Shown here: positions 34,919 through 43,367 of the stretch, one piece after another | How positions within the stretch are numbered: position 1 is the first letter of the stretch | How the letters are laid out: each line of letters begins with the position of its first letter | From: Wolinella sp052170135 | GTDB lineage: Bacteria > Campylobacterota > Campylobacteria > Campylobacterales > Helicobacteraceae | Direction of reading: 5' to 3' | Assembly (NCBI GenBank): GCA_052170135.1 | Contig: JBQNBC010000003.1 | Span: 83,500 to 147,499 of the forward strand | Length of the DNA stretch: 64,000 bases | Notes under the pieces: generated by a model | The model's input: only the letters and a program-made list of their open reading frames with translations | The model's database searches: none | What the model was told of the DNA's origin: nothing | Made by a program: the position numbers and the translations under genes

Positions 34919-35520
34919 ATGGCTAGTCACTACACTCTAGCTACAAATATTAAATCACCAGCTGACAACCAAAGCTATAATTCAAAGAATCGCCCCAAAT
35001 TCACGATAATGTCGAGCTAGTTTTTATCATTGTTATCCTTGAGATTCTCGCATCTATCGCTGCACCAAAGATAGCGACTAATCGCGAGGATCCACAAATC
35101 TTAACACTAAAGCAGGATATAAACACGATTATTCAGTCATATAATGTGTATGTAATGAGTCAAGGCTTTGACAAAAATACATTTAAATTTAGCAATATTG
35201 CGAACATCAACAGTAGCGCATGGACTGGCGCAAATGCCTCGCTTGGAGCAATCACTGGAAGATGGTTTGTGATGTATTCAAAAGTTGGTCTATGGATTGA
35301 CAATAGCAACTCAGCTGGTAGTGGGTATCACTCTTGCGCTCGCTTAACGATATATCCAAGCGGCTGAAAAAGCAGGCTTCGCCTAACCATAGCAAAAGCA
35401 CCCGCTGGAGATGCAAATAGAAACCAAGCGTGCGATAAGCTATTTAAGATGTATGGTGGCACAACTGGCGACAAGATAGATATAGATTATGATGTCGAGG
35501 GTAAAAACATGGTATTTTAA
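34919..35520 (+). pseudogene. Broken type IV pilin-like (pseudopilin) gene
   Basis: From the ATG at 34919 the frame encodes a long leader ending SKNRPKFTI. A two-base insertion near 35009-35012 then breaks the frame. The continuing frame reads VELVFIIVILEILASIAAPKIA, so the ancestral junction was KFTIIELVF, a class III prepilin cleavage site with its N-terminal helix. The body continues to a TGA at 35365-35367 and then on in frame (SRLRLTIAKAPAGDANRNQACDKLFKMYGGTT) to TAA at 35518. Two lesions make this a pseudogene unless the TGA is a sequencing error. It is of the transformation or type II secretion pseudopilin kind; the partner genes are not here. Confidence 0.75.
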
Positions 35521-35580
35521 GAATCCACACTTTTTATTATTAAAATAGGCTCTGCCTAGTTATCTACAATCATTAGCGTG

Positions 35581-35617
35581 AGTTGAGTTGTGAAATGGTG
35601 CCATTTTATGCTCAACT
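35581..35617. terminator. Hairpin between the pilin pseudogene and cheV
   Basis: Outer stem of 7 bp (35581-35587 with 35611-35617) and inner perfect stem of 6 bp (35593-35598 with 35601-35606), separated by a small internal loop. It lies between convergent units. Only TTTA follows on the plus strand. Confidence 0.45.
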
Positions 35618-35708
35618 TTAAACGCTCTTATAGATTTTAGAGATATTCAAAAATATAAATCCTCGCAATCTAAGCCCACACAACCATAAAGAATCGAGAC
35701 TACAAAAA

Positions 35709-36608
35709 CTACAGACAACGATGTAGCATCGCATAAAGTGTCGCATAATCACCTTTGGCTATTAGCCCTTGTGCACCGATTTGCTTGATTTTATCGTGTA
35801 CGCCTTGATTTGACATCGAGCTATAAACCCAAATAGGGATAGCATCAAACACATGCTCCTCACGCAAACGCAAAATCACTTGATAGCCATCAACATGTGG
35901 CATCTCAAGGTCGGTAAGCACAGCGCCAAGCGTGCCAACCTCATCATGGTCAAGCTGCATTATCGCCTCTAAGAGTGCCTGCCCATCACTAAAAAATTTC
36001 ACGCTCACGCCAAGCTGCTCAAAAAAATCACCAAGAATTGCACGTGCAGTCAAGCTATCTTCGGCGACATAGATGGTTTTGCTTGGATTTAGCGGCGAGT
36101 ATTCGCCATCATTTTTGCTCTGCAAACCACACTCATCAAGCAATCGCTCAATATCAAGCACAAGTACACTCTCATCTCTACCATTAAGCGTAAGAATCGC
36201 GCTATATGTAAACGCCTCGCCAAAAGGTATATCAGGCTTTTGCAATGCGCGTATTGGAACGTTATAGATATTTTCGATAGCCTCGATAGGCAGAGCTAGA
36301 TTCTCTCGATTATATTCACAAATAAGCACCACGCGACAATCACTAGGTGCAAGCCCAAGCCACTTCTGAAGAGATAACACTGGTATTGCACGTCCTTGAT
36401 ATTCGATAAAGCCAAGCAGATAGGCATTGCTTGCTTGATTCTCAGACGAACGCAATAACTTATAACGATACATATCCTCAAAGGAGAGAATCTTTGAGAC
36501 ATTAATACCATAGTAGCGGTCATCATTTAGCGTAAAAACAGCAAGTTGCATGATATTGTTTAGGTGCGTTTTTGAGCGATGTTCAACACGCTTAAAAAGC
36601 TCTGACAT
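35709..36608 (-). CDS. cheV: Chemotaxis coupling protein CheV (first copy)
   Basis: CheW-like adaptor fused to a receiver domain, coupling receptors to CheA. The CheW domain spans about 18-160 (LLGFIEYQGRAIPVLSLQKWLGL). The receiver spans about 176-299 with acidic residues E183-D184, phospho-acceptor D233 in LTDLEMPHVDG and K285. 299 residues. It is monocistronic or downstream of a tiny membrane peptide gene and ttcA. Helicobacters carry several CheV proteins; the second copy here is at 59456. Confidence 0.94.
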   Translation of the reverse strand: MSELFKRVEHRSKTHLNNIMQLAVFTLNDDRYYGINVSKILSFEDMYRYKLLRSSENQASNAYLLGFIEYQGRAIPVLSLQKWLGLAPSDCRVVLICEYNRENLALPIEAIENIYNVPIRALQKPDIPFGEAFTYSAILTLNGRDESVLVLDIERLLDECGLQSKNDGEYSPLNPSKTIYVAEDSLTARAILGDFFEQLGVSVKFFSDGQALLEAIMQLDHDEVGTLGAVLTDLEMPHVDGYQVILRLREEHVFDAIPIWVYSSMSNQGVHDKIKQIGAQGLIAKGDYATLYAMLHRCL

Positions 36609-36618
36609 GACTTATTGC

Positions 36619-36693
36619 CTACTTAAACATCGCATAGACTTTATACATAAGCACCGAAAAAATCACTACAAATGCTATAAATGTGTATTCCAT
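36619..36693 (-). CDS. 24-residue membrane peptide
   Basis: A short frame between ttcA and cheV: MEYTFIAFVVIFSVLMYKV followed by YAMFK and TAG. It is a single hydrophobic helix with a positively charged C-terminus. It starts two bases after the ttcA stop, with GGAG eight bases upstream of its ATG (36691-36693), and ends ten bases before the cheV ATG. Its size, ribosome site and exact fit between two genes argue for a translated small membrane protein. I do not recognise a family. It could instead be a chance leader peptide. Confidence 0.5.
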   Translation of the reverse strand: MEYTFIAFVVIFSVLMYKVYAMFK

Positions 36694-36695
36694 CT

Positions 36696-37442
36696 CTAAC
36701 GCTCCAAATAAGTTTTGTCCATAAAGCTACTTGCATGAATACGCATAAATGCGCTCTTTAACGAGACAAAAAAGTCTGGAATCTCCTCTTCGATTCTCTG
36801 TAGCATACGTTTTGTTGCCTCTCGCGCATATGGCGGCTTATCATGCTGGGCTGGACAGTTGCAAAGCGGTGTTTTTATACCATTTTTTGCTACAAAATCT
36901 ATCATCTGTCGCTCTCTAAGCCAAATGAGAGGACGAATAACAAGCAGATTATTCTCCGCACGATAAATTGGCGGCATGGAGCGCACTGCACCGTTATAGC
37001 TAAAATTCATAAAAAAACTCTCTGCCGCATCATCAAGATGATGCCCAAGAGCAAGCTTATTAAAGCCACCCTCAATAGCCTTAGAGTAGAGTGCGCCACG
37101 CCTCATGCGCGAGCAGAAGCTACAATATGAGCTATTTTCACGTCGTTTCTCATGCATGACTTCCATTATATTTGTGCTAAAGACCTCATGAGGAATCTCA
37201 TTCTCTGCGCAATAATTTTTGAGATAGCTAAAATTCTCGCCAATACCATAATCAACAGTTAGTGCTTTAAACTCAAAATTAAAAGGTGCGTGACGTTTAA
37301 GGCGCGCCAAGAGTGTCGCCAAAAGCAGGGAATCTTTCCCACCGCTTAGCCCCACGAGCACCCTATCGCCCTCACCAATAAGCCTAAAATTGGCATTTGT
37401 CTTGCCAAAAGTACTGGTAATGCGCTTACTAATTTCAACCAC
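36696..37442 (-). CDS. ttcA: tRNA 2-thiocytidine synthetase TtcA
   Basis: Thiolates cytidine 32 of tRNA with an Fe-S cluster. The PP-loop SGGKDS is at residues 33-38. The cluster cysteines are the CxxC in SYCSFCSRMRRGALY (about 107-121) and the later LCNCPAQH. LALGHHLDDAAESFFMN is the second nucleotide motif. The 248-residue length is standard. It follows the MFS gene leftward at a 101-base gap; the same pair is adjacent in H. pylori. Confidence 0.92.
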   Translation of the reverse strand: MVEISKRITSTFGKTNANFRLIGEGDRVLVGLSGGKDSLLLATLLARLKRHAPFNFEFKALTVDYGIGENFSYLKNYCAENEIPHEVFSTNIMEVMHEKRRENSSYCSFCSRMRRGALYSKAIEGGFNKLALGHHLDDAAESFFMNFSYNGAVRSMPPIYRAENNLLVIRPLIWLRERQMIDFVAKNGIKTPLCNCPAQHDKPPYAREATKRMLQRIEEEIPDFFVSLKSAFMRIHASSFMDKTYLER

Positions 37443-37543
37443 GCTTACGATTCCTTATTAAGATTTTTACTTACAGATTTCAGCTAAACGACCAAAACGC
37501 TACTCTATCCCTGGGGCTAGTACTATTGCTTTTGTACTCCTTT

Positions 37544-38860
37544 TCATAGTCGCGCCAAAATCAACTCTTCACTTGTGATACTTTTGTCATATTTGACGAT
37601 TACGACTTTTTCACTCTCATTAACATACCATTCAAGCACACCAGAGATCTCCAAAAGACCAGAAAGCCGTTCTCTTGGATGCTCTATGAGCGAAAGATAT
37701 AGATTCTTTTGATGGGCTGGATTCTTCATTCTAGCGATTAACACAAGCCAAATAATACATAAACCGCCAACTGCACAAGCGATAGAAAACAACCCAAAAC
37801 TCTGATAAAAATATCCGCCAGCCACCCCACCGATAAACGATCCAATATAACCAAATGATGTAAAAATCCCAAGCGCAGCACCCTTTTGATGTGCCTTAGC
37901 ATAACGACTAGCGAGGCTTTGCATAATTGGTTCATGCGCGGAAAATCCGATAAAAAACAGCATTACACCAGTAATAAAAACTATCGGCTCACTACTCACC
38001 ATGCAGACATACGACAAAGCAAAAAGCACAATTCCAAATATCAGTACACCTTTGAAATGACCTTTTTTCTCCGCCATTATCGCGGCTGGAGCCATCGCCA
38101 CCACACCAAGTATCGCTGCTGGGATATAGACCTGCCACAGCTCGCCACTTTCAAACCCCATGCCTTTCACAAGCGCAAGGGGGATCATTAAAAACGCAAG
38201 TGTCATAAACGACTTTTGAAGAAAATTCGTGAGATTCATCAGCTGCAGATTCTTATCCTTTATTACCTCACGCCAATCGCTCTCGCGAGTCTCAAATGAG
38301 TAACTCACAAGTGGTGCTTCAGGGACATTCATAAACAAAACAAAAATCGCACAAATAGCAAGAATCGCTGTCAGCCAAAAGAGCTTATCCACACCAAAGG
38401 CACTTCCAATCACAGGCCCAAGAATCATCGCCGCAGTAAAACTCATCGAAATAGTCGCTCCCATCACAGCCATCGCCTTTGTGCGTCGCTCTTCCCTTAC
38501 TAAATCAGCTATCATCGCACTAATCACGCCGCCAATAGCCCCTGCCCCTTGCAAGAATCGACCAATAATCAGCCACTCAATACTACTACTAATAGCACAG
38601 GTGATAGAGCCTAAAATAAAGAGTAAAAGCCCGATAAAAATCACCTTTTTACGTCCGATTCCATCGCTTAAAAATCCGAAAGGAATCTGCAAAACCACCT
38701 GAGTAAGCGCGTACCCACCGATAGCCATCCCCACTAGTACGGGTGTGGCACCACTCATCTCAAGTGCATAGAGCGATAGCACGGGCATAACGATAAAAAG
38801 TCCAAAGAATCGCAGAGCTAGGATTCCGCTTAGTGGCAGCACCTGCTTAATCATCGGCAA
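37544..38860 (-). CDS. MFS transporter with C-terminal YAM-like domain
   Basis: Twelve-helix major facilitator of the drug:H+ antiporter kind. The motif A loop is FGFLSDGIGRKKVIFIG (about 62-78) and the antiporter-type motif C is in helix 5 (MSFTAAMILGPVIGSAFG). After helix 12 a soluble tail (about 400-438: LLEISGVLEWYVNESEKVVIVKYDKS) resembles the ferredoxin-like YAM domain of E. coli YajR. 438 residues. The substrate is unknown. Divergent from rdgB. Confidence 0.88.
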   Translation of the reverse strand: MPMIKQVLPLSGILALRFFGLFIVMPVLSLYALEMSGATPVLVGMAIGGYALTQVVLQIPFGFLSDGIGRKKVIFIGLLLFILGSITCAISSSIEWLIIGRFLQGAGAIGGVISAMIADLVREERRTKAMAVMGATISMSFTAAMILGPVIGSAFGVDKLFWLTAILAICAIFVLFMNVPEAPLVSYSFETRESDWREVIKDKNLQLMNLTNFLQKSFMTLAFLMIPLALVKGMGFESGELWQVYIPAAILGVVAMAPAAIMAEKKGHFKGVLIFGIVLFALSYVCMVSSEPIVFITGVMLFFIGFSAHEPIMQSLASRYAKAHQKGAALGIFTSFGYIGSFIGGVAGGYFYQSFGLFSIACAVGGLCIIWLVLIARMKNPAHQKNLYLSLIEHPRERLSGLLEISGVLEWYVNESEKVVIVKYDKSITSEELILARL

Positions 38861-38920
38861 ACCTCATCTCAATTAAGATAAAGTGTGATTTTTACACAAT
38901 GCCTCACATAAGGAGCTGAA

Positions 38921-39511
38921 TTGAAAATTTTAGTCGCTACATCAAACAGCCACAAACTACGAGAAATTAGTGAAATATTCGCAAATCACGACGTGATGAG
39001 CTTTGGCGAGATTCTTTCACCATTTGAGATTATCGAGGATGGGACGAGCTTTAAGGAAAATGCCATAATAAAAGCGCGTGCTATTTTTTCACGCTTAAGC
39101 AAAGATGAGCAAGCAAAATATGCCGTTATTAGCGATGATAGTGGTATTTGTGTTGATGTGCTAAAGGGTGCGCCTGGGATTTTTAGCGCACGATATGCAG
39201 GAGAAACAACAAGCGATGAGGAGAATCTAAATAAGCTAATTGCGCAATTAAAAGCATGTGGTGCGGATTCTTCAAAAGCACACTACGTCGCAGCCATCGC
39301 ACTAATAATAGATGGACACGAGTTTACAACGCATGGATTCTTGCACGGTGAAGTGATAACGATTCCTCGTGGAAGCGGTGGCTTTGGCTATGACCCAATT
39401 TTTATCCCGTGTGGAGAATCCCGCACGCTAGCTGAGATGAGCCCCGCGGAGAAAAATGCCATCTCTCACCGTGCAAATGGACTACAGCTAGCAAACCTAC
39501 TGATGAGATAG
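38921..39511 (+). CDS. rdgB: XTP/dITP diphosphatase (RdgB/HAM1)
   Basis: Removes non-canonical purine triphosphates from the nucleotide pool. Motifs: LVATSNSHKLREI (4-16), SDDSGICVDVLKGAPGIFSARYAGE (about 69-93), GSGGFGYDPIFIP and the C-terminal SHRANGLQ (about 184-191). 196 residues. The start is TTG at 38921, eight bases after AAGGAG. The ORF is divergent from the MFS gene. Confidence 0.94.
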   Translation: MKILVATSNSHKLREISEIFANHDVMSFGEILSPFEIIEDGTSFKENAIIKARAIFSRLSKDEQAKYAVISDDSGICVDVLKGAPGIFSARYAGETTSDEENLNKLIAQLKACGADSSKAHYVAAIALIIDGHEFTTHGFLHGEVITIPRGSGGFGYDPIFIPCGESRTLAEMSPAEKNAISHRANGLQLANLLMR

Positions 39512-39521
39512 GCTACAAAAG

Positions 39522-39549
39522 GCGGATGCTAAGCTCAGCTAGCTTCCGC
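39522..39549 (+). terminator. Hairpin after rdgB
   Basis: A stem of 5 bp plus 4 bp around one T-T mismatch (39522-39531 with 39540-39549) and an eight-base loop, ten bases after the rdgB stop. No T-run follows on the plus strand; on the minus strand TTTTG follows. Confidence 0.35.
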
Positions 39550-39641
39550 TCAAGCTTGGTTAGGAATCGATCGACAATCCGAAACATTTCACCTACTTTC
39601 ATGGATTTTTGACTGTTAAATTCCACATTTAAAGCAAAAAC

Positions 39642-39670
39642 GATTCCTAGAAGTATGAAAATTGGGAATC
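39642..39670. repeat. Inverted GATTCC/GGAATC pair
   Basis: Six-base inverted copies at 39642-39647 and 39665-39670 in the rdgB-mshQ-like gap, another member of the window-wide family. Confidence 0.45.
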
Positions 39671-39694
39671 AGACACTAAAATGCTCATTTAGGC

Positions 39695-39700
39695 TAAAAT
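39695..39700 (+). promoter_or_regulatory. Putative -10 box of the MshQ-like gene
   Basis: TAAAAT in TTAGGCTAAAATTTGTGC, 39 bases before the ATG at 39740. The context matches the aspS and ribE boxes. A second weak match, TATGTT, lies closer to the gene. Confidence 0.4.
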
Positions 39701-39739
39701 TTGTGCATATTATGTTAATCCCACAAACGGACGATAACG

Positions 39740-42700
39740 ATGAAATTTTTTATATTATCCATACTTTTTGCACTAGGACTACAGGCTAGCACTTATAATC
39801 TAAGCACAGATACACTACCAAATGGATGGTGCAAAGGAGGTAGCAATCCGCGCTGGAGTCGTAGCAACAATGCACATATTTGCAGTGGATATATAGAGAT
39901 CAAGGGCAATTACACAATCACAGCAAACAAAGATATGGTACTTGTCTCAAAGACAGGCGATGTTAATAATATTGGGATTAGCATACAAAATGCGACCCTT
40001 GGATCACAAACAGCAGGAATCGGGCTAATAACAGAGGGCTACCCTATACATCTAGACAATACAAAACTTTATGGTTCTATAAATACCGGAAAGAGTGACA
40101 AAACTCACAACCAAACTCTAGTCTCACTGTATAAATCAAAACTTCGCGGTAGCGTACTAACGGCTGGAACTATGACATCAAGCGATGACGACATAGAGGG
40201 GTGCTTGCAAATCTCCAGACATAAAGCCGGCAATAGATTTGAACTCTACAGAAATACTACACCATTCAAGGGAATCGTCTTTCTTCCTCATGGGCTAGGA
40301 GCTAAGCTAACAAGATTTCAAATGGATAGTGGCAAGATACACGCAGGTACAATGATATTAGAAGATCAGAGCAGGATAGGCTCTACCACAAGTCCAGTGT
40401 ACATGGAGATAAGCGAACAAATAAAAATCATAAATAGCGATATATATGGCAAGATAGAAAATATATCTACATCACAACCAAGTGTACTAAGTGGCGACAT
40501 CTCAAGATATCATGAAATTTCGGTATCAGATAGCTTCCCACAAGGATTTGAATGCCCAACAATAAAGCAGGCTAAAGAATCTGACTTTTGCTACATTGAA
40601 AAATATAGAAAACCAAATGGCGAGCTCATTGATAGCAATATTAAAAAAATAGGGCGGACAACTACTGAATTACACATATATGCAAAACAGAATACATCTA
40701 ACAAAGCAAAGATTGAGAACATCGCTATTAAAAGAAAATTTAACAATGCCGTCGCTTCATACGTCACAGAAACAGCAAAAATAGGTAAAAGAAGCATTTC
40801 AGGTAACACTTTGTCTCTATCAAATGCTCAATTCAAGAATCTATTCATCAATACTACAGATGCTACAGATGGCGATCAGACTGAATACAGCTCAAACACA
40901 CTAAGCATGAGAGCACGACAAAACAAAATAGAGACTGGCGATGTTGTGCTTTTTGCCTTTGATGTAAACTTTCACCAAGAGACATTAGCAACAAACGACA
41001 ACGACTACACGATAGACTATACAACAAACAATGATGGCACAAAGGTCGTCAATACAAATATACCAATCTCATCATGCACTAATGACAACAACAACAATAT
41101 AGCACGCTTAGAAGCTACCGGCGATCTAATATTGACAGACAAAGTGTTGCCTAACGGAGATCAAAACATAGGTCAAAGCAGTGACATATGGACAAAAATA
41201 GCCGGAACACAAATGAGACTAAATGTCAAAAAAAGAGCCAGTAGCAACGCAACGAGCATGACGCTAAAACGCCTAACGCTAGTGGATGTCCTAGATGCTA
41301 ATAAAGTGCTATGGAGCCAGCCATACAACCTAAGCATAGCCATGGATAACATAGGCACAGAAGTAGCACCATCACTCCCACTAGCACTAACAGAAAAAGC
41401 GTATAGAAACCTACGATTCTTAATAGACTTCATACAAATAGACAACAACGGCATAGAGCAAGCAGGCAAAGCAGAATCTAACAACTTCGCTATACGCCCA
41501 GAGAGATTCTCACTCGAGTTATCACCAAAATGTAGCAAAAATTTAAACGAGGAAGTCACAGATGAGTGCAAGCCTCTAGACGTGATCCTAGCAGGTGCTC
41601 CCGTCTACTTCCACTTTAAGGCGCTGGATGCCCAAGGCAGACCAACCAAAGGCTATGACAAATTTCCAAGCTTTATCAACTCGCCATTATTAGAGATGGC
41701 AAATAGCGACCAAATCAAAGATAATTATTGCCATATAGGCTCATCAATGTGGAAAATAAATCAGTATGGCGATGGCGAGGCAAAAGGAGAGATGCGCTAC
41801 TACGAAATAGGAGAGATAAGACTAAAGATCAAAGAATCACAAGGCAAACTATCGGATAGGTGGGCATATGTTGATTGCGATGATGCATACAACCCAGGCA
41901 ACTGCCAAGGTGGCAGCAATGATACCAACAAAATCACAGAAGCCATCACCGATATAAAGAAATTCATCCCGTACTACATAGAAGCAGCAAACATCAGTCT
42001 TATGTCATACCAAAATCCAAATTATGCATTTATAGATGGTTCCACTGCACCACATAACTATGCTCAAGTGCTCCTAAGATATCTTCCAAAACCACAAATG
42101 GTAAATAATGATATCGATGCGGAGATTATGAACTTTTATGGGAAAAAGACAGTTGACAACAGCTACATAAACTGCTATCCAGAGAATATAGACGTGAATG
42201 TTGCATTTTCACCGGAGCTAAACGACCATAACGACATGAATATAACAGTCAAATGGCAAAAACCAGACGGCACATACGAGCGTGATAGCAAGGAGTTTAA
42301 CGGCAAGGGATTTTTGCTAAAAAAATACACTAAAGATAATTTTAATGAAAATATACTAAATGTGCTAGACAACGATCCTGACATAAATAAAATCGGTGGC
42401 ACAAATACGTCAGACTCGCAAGCTTATCCATTTAGGCACTACTTTAGCCTAGACACCAGAGATGGCATAAGAGCAAGAAAAGCTAAGAATCCAATACGCG
42501 CACTCTGCTACTCTAGCGATGGAATGTATAGCTACAAAGCCAATCATGAGCAAAAAATAATCATCTCAATAACGATGCCAGAGCAAGAAGCAGCGATAGA
42601 AAAATACACAAAACCAGTCGTGTCGGGTAGCCAAAGCGCAATACCAGCACATAATAACGAGAGTAATGCGGAAGGCAAAATGTTCTTCTATTTTGGCAGA

Positions 42701-43252
42701 ATAAACCCTACCGATTCTTATGATATAGACAACGAACCATCGAAGTTATACCATGAGGTATACTGCCAAGAGAGTGAGTGCAATGAAGTCCCTCTAGAAT
42801 CCAGCAACTTCTGCGCGCCGATAGAAAAGCCTAAACTCAAAAGCGTAAATAGCACGAACTGGTACGTGCTAGAGCCCGGAAGAATACCCTCACCAGATTA
42901 CAAATCGCAAATCAAACCAACATACAACGGAAGAGAGATACTTAATATAGACAAAATAGAATTTCCTGCTGAAGTCCTCTACGACTCCAATGGTGCACCA
43001 TATCGAAAAATCATATACGAACTTCCACGGAGAATATTAAAAGGCACTATAAGAATCGGGCACGACATCGTTTCCAGTGGCACACAAATAGGTTTTGAGC
43101 CATATCTGTACTACCACCCAAATGCAAAACAAAATATCACACCGGTAACTACATTTTATATATCACGTCCATCAAAGGCAGATCAAAAAGATGATGTAGT
43201 GCAAACTACTCCTGTAAAAAATTTTAGCGGTGCATCAAGGGTAGGAAACTAG
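39740..43252 (+). CDS. Large secreted MshQ/DUF6701-like surface protein
   Basis: Product of 1170 residues with a signal peptide (MKFFILSILFALGLQAS). Residues about 20-260 look like a beta-solenoid (short repeats such as NTKLYGSINTG and NSDIYGKIEN). The middle carries NFAIRPERFSLELSP (about 584) followed by AGAPVYFHFKALDAQGRPTKGYD, the pattern of the DUF6701 domain of MSHA pilus protein MshQ. The C-terminal half is rich in paired Cys, Asn and Lys. It has no anchor I can see. MshQ proteins are linked to type IV pilus loci; here only a broken pilin (34919) is nearby. GC and AGAATC content are lower than in the neighbours, which suggests acquisition. Confidence 0.7.
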   Translation: MKFFILSILFALGLQASTYNLSTDTLPNGWCKGGSNPRWSRSNNAHICSGYIEIKGNYTITANKDMVLVSKTGDVNNIGISIQNATLGSQTAGIGLITEGYPIHLDNTKLYGSINTGKSDKTHNQTLVSLYKSKLRGSVLTAGTMTSSDDDIEGCLQISRHKAGNRFELYRNTTPFKGIVFLPHGLGAKLTRFQMDSGKIHAGTMILEDQSRIGSTTSPVYMEISEQIKIINSDIYGKIENISTSQPSVLSGDISRYHEISVSDSFPQGFECPTIKQAKESDFCYIEKYRKPNGELIDSNIKKIGRTTTELHIYAKQNTSNKAKIENIAIKRKFNNAVASYVTETAKIGKRSISGNTLSLSNAQFKNLFINTTDATDGDQTEYSSNTLSMRARQNKIETGDVVLFAFDVNFHQETLATNDNDYTIDYTTNNDGTKVVNTNIPISSCTNDNNNNIARLEATGDLILTDKVLPNGDQNIGQSSDIWTKIAGTQMRLNVKKRASSNATSMTLKRLTLVDVLDANKVLWSQPYNLSIAMDNIGTEVAPSLPLALTEKAYRNLRFLIDFIQIDNNGIEQAGKAESNNFAIRPERFSLELSPKCSKNLNEEVTDECKPLDVILAGAPVYFHFKALDAQGRPTKGYDKFPSFINSPLLEMANSDQIKDNYCHIGSSMWKINQYGDGEAKGEMRYYEIGEIRLKIKESQGKLSDRWAYVDCDDAYNPGNCQGGSNDTNKITEAITDIKKFIPYYIEAANISLMSYQNPNYAFIDGSTAPHNYAQVLLRYLPKPQMVNNDIDAEIMNFYGKKTVDNSYINCYPENIDVNVAFSPELNDHNDMNITVKWQKPDGTYERDSKEFNGKGFLLKKYTKDNFNENILNVLDNDPDINKIGGTNTSDSQAYPFRHYFSLDTRDGIRARKAKNPIRALCYSSDGMYSYKANHEQKIIISITMPEQEAAIEKYTKPVVSGSQSAIPAHNNESNAEGKMFFYFGRINPTDSYDIDNEPSKLYHEVYCQESECNEVPLESSNFCAPIEKPKLKSVNSTNWYVLEPGRIPSPDYKSQIKPTYNGREILNIDKIEFPAEVLYDSNGAPYRKIIYELPRRILKGTIRIGHDIVSSGTQIGFEPYLYYHPNAKQNITPVTTFYISRPSKADQKDDVVQTTPVKNFSGASRVGN

Positions 43253-43253
43253 T

Positions 43254-43305
43254 AAGAATCAACTGCTGAGCTAGAAGATAAATTACAAGAAGTTTTACGA
43301 TTCTT
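43254..43305. repeat. Inverted AAGAATC/GATTCTT pair
   Basis: Seven-base inverted copies at 43254-43260 and 43299-43305, immediately after the MshQ-like gene and before the strong terminator. Confidence 0.5.
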
Positions 43306-43328
43306 GAATAATTTCACGCTTCAAACTA

Positions 43329-43360
43329 ATAGAAACGATAGGATGTCCTATCGTTTCTAT
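43329..43360. terminator. Strong bidirectional terminator
   Basis: A 15-bp perfect stem (43329-43343 with 43346-43360) with a two-base loop lies between the convergent MshQ-like gene and the TonB-dependent receptor. The base stack ATAGAAACGATAGGA is AT-rich at its foot, and ATTAAAAATTG follows. It is the strongest hairpin in the window. Confidence 0.8.
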
Positions 43361-43367
43361 ATCATGA

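Noticed and set aside
34708..34926. A 72-codon frame from a GTG overlapping the diguanylate cyclase stop
   Set aside because: No ribosome site, no recognisable family, composition unlike a signal or membrane protein, and it overlaps the pilin pseudogene start. Probably chance or debris.
39515..39680. Leftward frame reading FILLGIVFALNV followed by a 30-residue coiled-coil-like end after rdgB
   Set aside because: No start codon with a ribosome site and a stop just upstream. At most a fragment of a lost gene, and it overlaps the hairpin.
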